NCBI GenBank assembly: GCA_012511085.1
Contig: JAAZGU010000019.1
Coordinates: 1-8,280, forward strand
Direction of reading: 5' to 3'
Length of the DNA: 8,280 nt
Source of the DNA: Erysipelothrix sp.
GTDB lineage: Bacteria; Bacillota_I; Bacilli_A; Erysipelotrichales; Erysipelotrichaceae
Positions 1-5,281 of this stretch are shown here, piece after piece. The translations under genes and the position numbers were made by a program. Under the pieces are notes generated by a model that was not told the DNA's origin, ran no database searches, and saw only the letters and a list, made by a program, of their open reading frames with translations. Numbering within the stretch: position 1 is the stretch's first letter; each line of letters begins with the position of its first letter.

Positions 1-694
1 CCATCATAATGGGCGTGTATGCAATATCAATTTCAAGCGCTAGTTCGTGCTTGGGTTGCGCTTGCAGTGCTTCGATTTGTGATTCATTAAGTTTAAATGG
101 CGGAACACTCACATCCAAAGCAATCATGTCCAACAAACCAAAGGTCCACTGTTTCGCATCAAAATCGAAATAACGATGCACAATTTGCGTGTTCACGTCA
201 TGATTTAAAGCAATGATGGCTTCAATCTCATCCATGCTATCACTCACCTGTTTTAAAACATCAAGCATGATTTGAATCTCACGCTGCACGAGTTGATCCG
301 GCATAATTGCTGGCATGACCGATTCAAACACTGGGTATTTATGATCCACAGGTTCCACATCAAAATCCAACAACAAACGATAATCGGCTTCACTGATGTC
401 TTCCAAACGTTCAAAATAAAGCGCTAAATGTTGTTGATAACGAAAGCGTTGAATTTCTGGCATAGATTCTTGTTCACTCAAATACATGAGCCCAGCAAGT
501 GCGGAATTATTGGGACAAACAATGATGGTATCATGCAGAAAAATACAATAAAAAGGTGTGTTACGTCCCACGAGTGAAACCGCAAAAACGCCAATCGACT
601 CAAAGAACTCCCATGGTTTTTTTAACTGCAAAGTTTGCGCCAATTTATGCAAACGCTTTTGTTTAATGATATCGGCTTTACTTAAACTAACCAT
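1..694 (-). CDS. Uncharacterised protein, 5' (N-terminal) part only, possibly DUF7309/DUF6930-like
   Basis: This open frame starts with ATG at 694 and stays open to the left edge, so 231 residues are visible and the C-terminus lies outside the window. It is not in a standard list of long ORFs only because no stop is present. The start is supported by an AAGGA ribosome site about 8 bases upstream, inside the end of the preceding gene. The two genes overlap by 8 bases (687-694), which suggests translational coupling. The protein is probably soluble, with no signal peptide or long hydrophobic segment. Near the N-terminus it reads KPWEFFESIGVFAVSL (residues 26-41), followed by a beta-rich stretch and later an acidic helical stretch around PAIMPDQLVQREIQIML. 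The pattern (PW.....VFAV, then a later P..L/helix segment) recalls uncharacterised Firmicute proteins of the DUF7309/DUF6930 kind, but this is from memory and weak. No catalytic motif is visible. It is the third gene of the mgsA operon; its function is unknown. Confidence 0.8.
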   Translation of the reverse strand, partial: MVSLSKADIIKQKRLHKLAQTLQLKKPWEFFESIGVFAVSLVGRNTPFYCIFLHDTIIVCPNNSALAGLMYLSEQESMPEIQRFRYQQHLALYFERLEDISEADYRLLLDFDVEPVDHKYPVFESVMPAIMPDQLVQREIQIMLDVLKQVSDSMDEIEAIIALNHDVNTQIVHRYFDFDAKQWTFGLLDMIALDVSVPPFKLNESQIEALQAQPKHELALEIDIAYTPIMM

Positions 695-1013
695 GCATGA
701 TTCCTTCAAAACGTGATTTAAACTGTTCAAACTGAATAAAGCGACTTTCACGATACACTTCTTTATGGTCATTCACCATGATGATGGTTGGCACACTAAA
801 CACTAAAAGTTGCCCCGACAGGGCCGGAGTTTGCGATGCATCAATACTATAAACAGGGATGCTGTCATTGACAACATCCATCATTTTTGGATAAATAGCG
901 TGGCAGACACTGCAGTCTTGCGTTGAAATGTAAATAATATACGGAAATGTTTGCGTTTGTAACGCATCAAGTTGTTCGATTGTTTTTAATTCAATCGCAC
1001 GGTCTAACTGCAT
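687..1013 (-). CDS. Small thioredoxin-like protein with a CxxC motif
   Basis: A thioredoxin-fold protein of 108 residues, likely cytoplasmic because no signal peptide is visible. The CxxC motif is C34-S-V-C37 in the context QDCSVCHAIYPKM, after a beta strand (PYIIYIS). A cis-proline candidate, Pro75, lies in SVPTIIM, as expected for the fold. The family length is about 105-110, so it is a single complete domain. The CSVC centre differs from the classic CGPC of thioredoxin, so it is better called thioredoxin-like than TrxA; the role could be thiol-disulfide exchange or a peroxide/electrophile-related reduction. I chose ATG at 1013 because AAAGGAG (1022-1028) sits 8 bases upstream. A GTG at 1022 would extend the frame by three codons, but it overlaps that ribosome site. 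The stop codon of mgsA is 2 bp upstream, and the next gene overlaps the end by 8 bp, so the three genes are surely co-transcribed. Confidence 0.85.
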   Translation of the reverse strand: MQLDRAIELKTIEQLDALQTQTFPYIIYISTQDCSVCHAIYPKMMDVVNDSIPVYSIDASQTPALSGQLLVFSVPTIIMVNDHKEVYRESRFIQFEQFKSRFEGIMHG

Positions 1014-1015
1014 AA

Positions 1016-1384
1016 TTAACACTCCTTTATAATCAAATTAGCACTCGCAACGTTGGATGCGGTTGGGATGTTTTTTAAAACTGCCATTCGTAACAGCGCC
1101 TTCACATCCGGATCATGCGGTTGCGATGTCAAAGGATCCCAAAAGAAAATCAACATATCAACTTCATCTTGCGCGATGGCAGCCCCAATTTGTTGATCAC
1201 CGCCATGGGGGCCACTTAAAAACCCTTTCACCGTTAATCCGGTTCTTTCACTTACCAATCCAGATGTGGTACCGGTACCGCATAAGTGGTGTTTGGCTAA
1301 AATATCTCGATGTTCAAGGGCCCAGGTAATGAGCTCTTCTTTTTTATAATCATGGGCTATTAATGCGATGCGTTTACGATTCAT
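1016..1384 (-). CDS. mgsA: Methylglyoxal synthase
   Basis: Methylglyoxal synthase (EC 4.2.3.3) converts dihydroxyacetone phosphate to methylglyoxal and phosphate. This is a cytosolic bypass of lower glycolysis that relieves sugar-phosphate build-up or phosphate shortage. The protein has 122 residues; the known enzymes from E. coli (about 152) and Bacillus (about 137) have longer tails. The conserved blocks are all present: ALIAHDYKK at the N-terminus, CGTGTT (residues 35-40) for phosphate binding, SGPHGGDQQIGA (57-68) with the catalytic Asp63, and FFWDPLTSQPHDPDVKALLR (80-99) with His90 and Asp93. With an offset of 8, Asp63, His90, Asp93 and His11 match E. coli Asp71, His98, Asp101 and His19. 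The ATG at 1384 has GAGG about 8 bases upstream. It is the first gene of an operon with a thioredoxin-like gene 2 bp downstream and an unknown gene after that. Confidence 0.96.
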   Translation of the reverse strand: MNRKRIALIAHDYKKEELITWALEHRDILAKHHLCGTGTTSGLVSERTGLTVKGFLSGPHGGDQQIGAAIAQDEVDMLIFFWDPLTSQPHDPDVKALLRMAVLKNIPTASNVASANLIIKEC

Positions 1385-1411
1385 TGTTGTTCCTCACTCT
1401 TGTATAGTTCT

Positions 1412-1440
1412 ATCATAAATTAAAAACAAAGCCTATTCAA
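1412..1440 (-). promoter_or_regulatory. Predicted sigma-A promoter of the mgsA operon
   Basis: On the minus strand, TTGAAT (1435-1440) and TATGAT (1412-1417) are separated by exactly 17 bases. They match the -35 consensus at 4/6 and the -10 consensus at 5/6. Transcription would start near 1405, giving a leader of about 20 bases that carries the mgsA ribosome site. The -35 box lies in the loop of the metK terminator hairpin, so the two elements overlap. A second, weaker -10 candidate, TATACA, lies a few bases downstream. Confidence 0.55.
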
Positions 1441-1453
1441 ATGCTTTGTTTTT
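1422..1453 (-). terminator. Rho-independent terminator after metK (possibly bidirectional)
   Basis: A perfect 11-bp inverted repeat, AAAAACAAAGC / GCTTTGTTTTT (1422-1432 and 1443-1453), with a 10-base loop. It begins 7 bp past the metK stop. The minus-strand 3' arm ends in a T run followed by AATTT, as expected for a terminator of metK. The stem is AT-rich with only three G-C pairs, so efficiency may be modest. Read on the plus strand it also ends in a T-rich tract, but no plus-strand gene needs it here. Confidence 0.75.
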
Positions 1454-1459
1454 GTGTTT

Positions 1460-2617
1460 TTAAGGTAAATATTGTTGCAAATCAGCAACCCGGTCAAGAC
1501 GTTCCCAACTCACGTTTGCACGTCCAAAGTGACCATAGGCAGCCAACTGTTTATAGATTGGCTTGCGCAAATCCAAGGTTTCGATGATGGCTTTGGGTCG
1601 CAAATCGAATTCCTTCTCAATAATTTCAGCCAACTTTTCATCACTGACAACACCTGTGTTGAAACTATCCACATGCACGCTGACAGGTCGCTCAACACCA
1701 ATCGCATAAGCGATTTGAATTTCAACCCGTTTCGCAAGCTGCGCCCCAACGATGTTCTTGGCGACATAACGTGCGGCATAGGCTGCTGAACGGTCGACTT
1801 TAGTTGGATCTTTGCCACTAAAGGCACCCCCACCATGACGTGCGGTACCGCCGTAGGAATCCACAATGATTTTACGACCTGTTAAACCACTGTCACCTTG
1901 AGGACCCCCAATGACAAAGCGACCCGTTGGGTTAATAAGAATTTTAGTGTCATCATCCATTAAGTCAGAATTGATGGTTGGCTGGATAACATGTTTTATC
2001 ATATCTGCTTTTAAGGTTGCAAGCGTCACATCTTCCGCATGTTGTGTCGATAGGACAATCGTATCCACACGCATTGGTATATCATTAACGTATTCAATCG
2101 TCACCTGACTTTTACCATCCGGACGCAAATAATCCACAACTTTTGTTTTACGTACTTCACTTAAACGTTTTGTGAGAGCATGTGCCAACACGATGGGCAT
2201 GGGCATCAATTCTTTGGTTTCATCACAGGCATAACCAAACATCATGCCTTGGTCCCCTGCACCAATAATCTCCTCACCATCGACACCACGTTGATCAACC
2301 CCTTGGGCAATATCCGATGATTGTTCATCAATCGATGTTAAGACAGCACACGTTGTGCCATCAAATCCATATTTTGCGCGATCATAACCGATTTCCACGA
2401 TCGTATCACGTGCGATTTTCGGAATATCAACGTAACAACTTGTCGTGATTTCTCCCATCACCAACACCATCCCGGTGTTCACGCAAGTCTCACATGCCAC
2501 CTTAGCGAGTGGATCCTCACTTAAGATCGCATCCAAGATCGCATCAGAAATCTGATCACAAATTTTATCAGGATGGCCTTCCGTGACCGATTCACTTGTA
2601 AACAAATATTTATTCAT
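1460..2617 (-). CDS. metK: S-adenosylmethionine synthetase (methionine adenosyltransferase)
   Basis: MetK (EC 2.5.1.6) makes S-adenosylmethionine from methionine and ATP in the cytosol, with release of phosphate and pyrophosphate. SAM is the methyl donor for DNA, RNA and protein methylation. At 385 residues it is full length for bacterial MetK (about 384-400). The signature blocks are in order: TEGHPDKICDQISDAILD at residues 12-29 with His15 and Asp17 (ATP and Mg2+ binding), GAGDQGMMFGYACDE at 119-133, IGGPQGDSGLTGRKI in the central domain, and the glycine-rich P-loop-like GGGAFSGKDPTKVDRSAAY from 262. The ATG at 2617 has AAAGGAG about 6 bases upstream, and the protein begins directly with the conserved MNKYLFTSESVTEGHPDK. 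It is flanked by terminators on both sides and appears to be a single-gene transcript. No SAM riboswitch is evident in the 85-base gap between the upstream terminator and the start. Confidence 0.98.
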   Translation of the reverse strand: MNKYLFTSESVTEGHPDKICDQISDAILDAILSEDPLAKVACETCVNTGMVLVMGEITTSCYVDIPKIARDTIVEIGYDRAKYGFDGTTCAVLTSIDEQSSDIAQGVDQRGVDGEEIIGAGDQGMMFGYACDETKELMPMPIVLAHALTKRLSEVRKTKVVDYLRPDGKSQVTIEYVNDIPMRVDTIVLSTQHAEDVTLATLKADMIKHVIQPTINSDLMDDDTKILINPTGRFVIGGPQGDSGLTGRKIIVDSYGGTARHGGGAFSGKDPTKVDRSAAYAARYVAKNIVGAQLAKRVEIQIAYAIGVERPVSVHVDSFNTGVVSDEKLAEIIEKEFDLRPKAIIETLDLRKPIYKQLAAYGHFGRANVSWERLDRVADLQQYLP

Positions 2618-2641
2618 GAACGTCTCCTTTATACAACAACC

Positions 2642-2650
2642 ATTTTATCA
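2642..2650 (-). promoter_or_regulatory. Predicted extended -10 promoter of metK
   Basis: The minus strand reads TGATAAAAT: an extended -10 (TG-N) followed by TAAAAT, a 5/6 match to TATAAT. No good -35 box stands 17 bases upstream. Transcription would start near 2635, leaving a leader of only about 18 bases with the ribosome site AAAGGAG. This is inference from sequence alone. Confidence 0.4.
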
Positions 2651-2702
2651 TTATTTGAAGATTAAAACACTACCAAATCGTACGCTGCAAACCTTATTAA
2701 AA

Positions 2703-2724
2703 AACACACTGCTTATGGTGTGTT
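2703..2724 (-). terminator. Rho-independent terminator after the acetyltransferase gene
   Basis: On the minus strand AACACAC and GTGTGTT (2718-2724 and 2703-2709) pair as a 7-bp stem with an 8-base loop, running into a continuous T tract and then AATAAGG. It lies 26 bp past the acetyltransferase stop and separates that transcript from metK. Confidence 0.75.
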
Positions 2725-2749
2725 CAAAACCATTCAATTAAAAGTTAAA

Positions 2750-3346
2750 TCACTGCGCATTTTTTATTAAACCTGCAACTGTTTCCCCATCTAAAATCTC
2801 ACTTAATACCGCAATTGCACCGTCAAAATCATTCTGTTTACCATAGTAAGAGTTTGCTTTAATCATGTGGTAGCCAAGTGAATGATACAGTTTAACGGCT
2901 TTATAACTAGTTGTTTGTGTTTTTAAAAATGGGTCTTGATGCGGATGTAAATCCAAAAACAGGCGAGTCGTCAGTGCTGCCAGCGCCCGTCCCAGGCCCT
3001 GCCCTTGATGGCTGGGTTTAACCGCTATGTAATGCAACAAGGGTTGGTCTTGAAAAAACCATGCACATCCCGTACCAACGCTCACTTGTTTGTCATCCAT
3101 TAAAAACACCATTCGCTGTGACAACGCTTGCGTATTCAATAAAAATCTTTTTCTAAAATAAGCGAGAGCCGCAGCTTTGGTTTCAAACTCACCGGCGGCA
3201 TGCGTAATCATCGCCAATGTTTCCATGTCGCCTGCTTCATAAAATCTAAATGCATAATCATGTAAAGGTGGGATTTCAATCTTTTTAATATCGTCGTGTT
3301 GAATTTTCATAACGATGTCTTTGAAGATTATTTCTTGATGTCGCAT
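2750..3346 (-). CDS. GNAT-family N-acetyltransferase
   Basis: A 198-residue cytosolic protein of the GCN5-related acetyltransferase fold, which transfers an acetyl group from acetyl-CoA to an amine. Motif A, the acetyl-CoA pyrophosphate loop, is clear: LHYIAVKPSHQGQGLGRAL, with Q114-G-Q-G-L-G119 fitting (Q/R)xxGx(G/A). The C-terminal motif AVKLYHSLGY (residues 150-159) carries the usual LY..LGY pattern. The N-terminal part, with FRFYEAGDMETLAMITHAAGEF (33-54), resembles uncharacterised Firmicute GNATs that begin RFY..GDE..W..I. The substrate cannot be inferred. I chose ATG at 3346 because AGGA lies 7 bases upstream. A second in-frame ATG at 3310 (MKIQHDD) has no good ribosome site but would better match where the conserved region begins, so the first 12 residues are less certain. 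The preceding dehydrogenase gene ends 55 bp upstream with no visible terminator, so co-transcription is likely. The stop codon is TGA. Confidence 0.9.
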   Translation of the reverse strand: MRHQEIIFKDIVMKIQHDDIKKIEIPPLHDYAFRFYEAGDMETLAMITHAAGEFETKAAALAYFRKRFLLNTQALSQRMVFLMDDKQVSVGTGCAWFFQDQPLLHYIAVKPSHQGQGLGRALAALTTRLFLDLHPHQDPFLKTQTTSYKAVKLYHSLGYHMIKANSYYGKQNDFDGAIAVLSEILDGETVAGLIKNAQ

Positions 3347-3401
3347 GCATTTATCCTAACGTGTTCTTTACGCTTTAGCAACTTTTCTAACACCAACACC
3401 A

Positions 3402-4394
3402 TCAAATCCGACCCGCTGCTTGCAACCATGTAATTGTGTCTTTCAGTGTTGTTTCCATGGTACGGGTTGTGTAGCCAAGGGCTTGTGTCGCTTTTTGGTG
3501 GGAAAAGTGTACGTTGGTGTTGAGTGTATAAAGTGAATAAGCACTAAACAAGGGCGGTTGGTTAAGAAATTTATAATATCGCTCCGCTAACGGTGCCACT
3601 GGTTTTACCAACCAATAAGGTAAACTCACCTTCACTCTGCGCTTTTTGGTAATTTGATGCAACATGTCTAAAATCGTTTTTATCGTATAATATTGATTCG
3701 AAAGAATATAACATTCACCTTTTTCACCAGCATGACATGCCGCAATGACACCGTGAGCCACATCTCGAACATCGACAAAGTCATAGCCGCCTTTCACACT
3801 CACTAATAACTTTTGATTGTAATAATCCATAATCAAAGCGGTAAGATGCCCGTAACCATAATCATAAGGTCCAACGATGCCGGAAGGATGCACAACCGTC
3901 ACATCCAAACCTGCCGCGGCCGCTGCTAAAGCATGCGCCGTTGCGATGGTTTTGGTTTTTGCGTAAGCTCCCACAATTTTATCAGGATTAAATTGCGTAG
4001 TTTCCTTAATAATTTCACCGCGAGCCCCTTCCGCAATCGCATGCACAGAACTGACATAAACAAGTTTTTTCACTTGATTTAATTGACACAATTCGATTAC
4101 ATTTTGTGTGCCTTTGACATTCACCTCATATAATTTGGGATTGATCTTTGATGCGATCGAGACAATTCCAGCGCAGTGAATCACAATCAAGGACTTCCCT
4201 TTTAAATCCTCGAAACAGGCTTGCATGGTTTCAATCTTTGTCACATCACCAAAAAACAAACGTGTGCTTTCTGGGATGTGCTTTTCATTTGGCAAAACCA
4301 ACGCCCGCACCTCGTGATTAGCTTGCATCAACTGCTTTGTGATGGTGCGTCCTAAGTGACCGGCTGCACCCGTTACCAGATAAATATGATTCAT
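3402..4394 (-). CDS. NAD(P)-dependent epimerase/reductase (extended SDR, dihydroflavonol-reductase-like)
   Basis: A cytosolic oxidoreductase or epimerase of the extended short-chain dehydrogenase family, 330 residues. The N-terminus MNHIYLVTGAAGHLGRT carries the Rossmann dinucleotide motif GxxGxxG (G9, G12, G15). Arg30 just after the second strand (EVRALV) hints at NADP(H). Other family marks are GDVT (49-52), HCAG (73-76), YVSSVHA (113-119), the catalytic pair Tyr144 and Lys148 in GAYAKTK, and HPSGIVGPYDYG, typical of the dihydroflavonol-4-reductase-like and NAD-dependent epimerase group. The substrate is unknown. The frame is open up to 4481, but those extra 29 residues would be translated through a terminator and have no family match. 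The ATG at 4394 has GGAG 5 bases upstream and puts the Rossmann motif in its normal place. The acetyltransferase gene follows 55 bp downstream. The stop codon is TGA. Confidence 0.92.
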   Translation of the reverse strand: MNHIYLVTGAAGHLGRTITKQLMQANHEVRALVLPNEKHIPESTRLFFGDVTKIETMQACFEDLKGKSLIVIHCAGIVSIASKINPKLYEVNVKGTQNVIELCQLNQVKKLVYVSSVHAIAEGARGEIIKETTQFNPDKIVGAYAKTKTIATAHALAAAAAGLDVTVVHPSGIVGPYDYGYGHLTALIMDYYNQKLLVSVKGGYDFVDVRDVAHGVIAACHAGEKGECYILSNQYYTIKTILDMLHQITKKRRVKVSLPYWLVKPVAPLAERYYKFLNQPPLFSAYSLYTLNTNVHFSHQKATQALGYTTRTMETTLKDTITWLQAAGRI

Positions 4395-4420
4395 AATCAC
4401 TCCATGATTTGTATACTTGC

Positions 4421-4429
4421 ATTGTATCA
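4421..4429 (-). promoter_or_regulatory. Predicted extended -10 promoter of the SDR gene
   Basis: The minus strand reads TGATACAAT: TG-N followed by TACAAT (5/6 match to TATAAT). No good -35 box is found because the spacer falls in the terminator tail of the upstream gene. The predicted start of transcription is near 4414, about 20 bases before the ATG. TATACA slightly downstream is an alternative. Confidence 0.5.
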
Positions 4430-4440
4430 TTTTCTTGCAT

Positions 4441-4466
4441 AAAAAAACTGCTTGATCAGCAGTTTT
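4441..4466 (-). terminator. Rho-independent terminator after the lipoprotein gene
   Basis: Perfect 9-bp stem AAAACTGCT / AGCAGTTTT (4458-4466 and 4444-4452) with a 5-base loop, followed on the minus strand by a run of seven T. It begins 23 bp past the lipoprotein stop and ends just before the promoter of the dehydrogenase gene. Confidence 0.85.
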
Positions 4467-4489
4467 AGATGGGAAGGTCACTATTAACG

Positions 4490-5095
4490 TTACTCAGGAA
4501 AGGAGCTGGATGACATAACTTCGCCTGTATCTGCATCAATCACAGACAAATGAACCGGACGTTGATCAAGCTCTGCACCGCTATAAATCTGATAAGCGGC
4601 TGCCTGTAAGAGTAGCGCATAAAGCATGAAACCTTCAAAGCTATTCTCATATTTCTCTTTATCCACGTAGACCTTAAAGTCAGTAAAGAACTTGTCATGC
4701 TCAATGTTAACGATGGACTCGATGTCATCACCCGTGATAAACTCTTCAATTAGTTCCGTTAAACCCGTATGGATTTCATCCATAATTTCTCGATATTGTG
4801 CCTCAGGTATTTTATAGACAATGGTACCATCAGCTTGAATACTCACGTCCTCAAAACCTTGTTCGTTTGCTTGTGCAATAATATCTGAATCATCCATAGG
4901 ATCGTCTTCATCTTCAAACATAAACCATCTTGGAATCCGCACTTCATGATGTGTTGCGAAAGGTTTGCGATCATTCGGTTTTTCTTCAACTTTCTGATTG
5001 TCTTCTAAAGTACCACCGGTATCAACCTTTTTTGGAGCACAACCACTCAAAACGAGGATGACCAATAAAACAACAATTATTTTATTTCTCAACAT
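4490..5095 (-). CDS. Putative secreted lipoprotein of unknown function
   Basis: A 201-residue protein exported and anchored to the outer face of the cytoplasmic membrane. The N-terminus MLRNKIIVVLLVILVLSGC is a classic lipoprotein signal: a short basic start, a hydrophobic core, and a lipobox LSGC with the lipidated cysteine at residue 19. After cleavage a low-complexity linker (APKKVDTGGTLEDNQKVEEKPN) leads to an acidic domain rich in Asp and Glu (EDEDDPMDDSD near residues 62-72). Helical segments follow (REIMDEIHTGLTELIEEF, then FEGFMLYALLLQAAAYQI), and a C-terminal strand reads LSVIDADTGEVMSSSSF. I do not recognise the domain. The ATG at 5095 has a strong AGGAGG about 7 bases upstream. It is a single-gene unit between the mgtA terminator and its own terminator. 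Its position beside a Mg2+ transporter may be chance, since the two are not co-transcribed if the terminator works. Confidence 0.85.
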   Translation of the reverse strand: MLRNKIIVVLLVILVLSGCAPKKVDTGGTLEDNQKVEEKPNDRKPFATHHEVRIPRWFMFEDEDDPMDDSDIIAQANEQGFEDVSIQADGTIVYKIPEAQYREIMDEIHTGLTELIEEFITGDDIESIVNIEHDKFFTDFKVYVDKEKYENSFEGFMLYALLLQAAAYQIYSGAELDQRPVHLSVIDADTGEVMSSSSFPE

Positions 5096-5198
5096 TGCTT
5101 TCCTCCTACCTGCTCAAAATAATGATTGCACAAAAACATTGCGATTGATGTTTGCTTGTAAAACACTCATTATTCTTGATTTGGTTTCTATTGAATCC

Positions 5199-5227
5199 AT
5201 CATCCTATGAATGAAACAATTTGTCAG
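5199..5227 (-). promoter_or_regulatory. Weak candidate promoter for the lipoprotein gene
   Basis: On the minus strand CTGACA (5222-5227, 5/6 match) and GATGAT (5199-5204, 4/6 match) are separated by 17 bases. This would give a leader of about 100 bases. No better pair was found by eye in the 156 bp between the mgtA terminator and the lipoprotein start, so the call is tentative. Confidence 0.25.
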
Positions 5228-5251
5228 TACATATGCATCCTGAATCCTATT

Positions 5252-5278
5252 AAAAAACGGTCTGTCGCAGACCGTTTT
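5252..5278 (-). terminator. Strong Rho-independent terminator after mgtA
   Basis: A perfect 11-bp stem AAAACGGTCTG / CAGACCGTTTT (5268-5278 and 5254-5264) closed by a 3-base loop, with six T on the minus-strand 3' side. It starts 3 bp past the mgtA stop codon. It is the most GC-rich terminator in the window and should end most mgtA transcription. Confidence 0.93.
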
Positions 5279-5281
5279 AAT

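Noticed and set aside
1014..1022. GTG start for the thioredoxin-like gene
   Set aside because: The GTG overlaps the AAAGGAG ribosome site, which is ideally spaced for ATG at 1013.
1510..1866. 118-codon minus-strand frame inside metK
   Set aside because: It is an alternate reading frame of metK, whose P-loop-like motif and full length fix the true frame. The 69-codon frame in the lipoprotein gene and the 87-codon frame in mgtA are rejected for the same reason.
3347..3401. Promoter for the acetyltransferase gene (TTGCTA, 17 bases, TAGGAT)
   Set aside because: The -10 would coincide with the ribosome site, leaving no leader; read-through from the SDR gene is simpler.
4395..4481. 29-residue N-terminal extension of the SDR protein
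   Set aside because: It would be translated through the lipoprotein terminator and upstream of the predicted promoter; the Rossmann motif begins correctly from ATG 4394.
4998..5210. 70-codon plus-strand frame across the lipoprotein start
   Set aside because: It is antisense to the lipoprotein signal peptide and its ribosome site, with no promoter or recognisable product.
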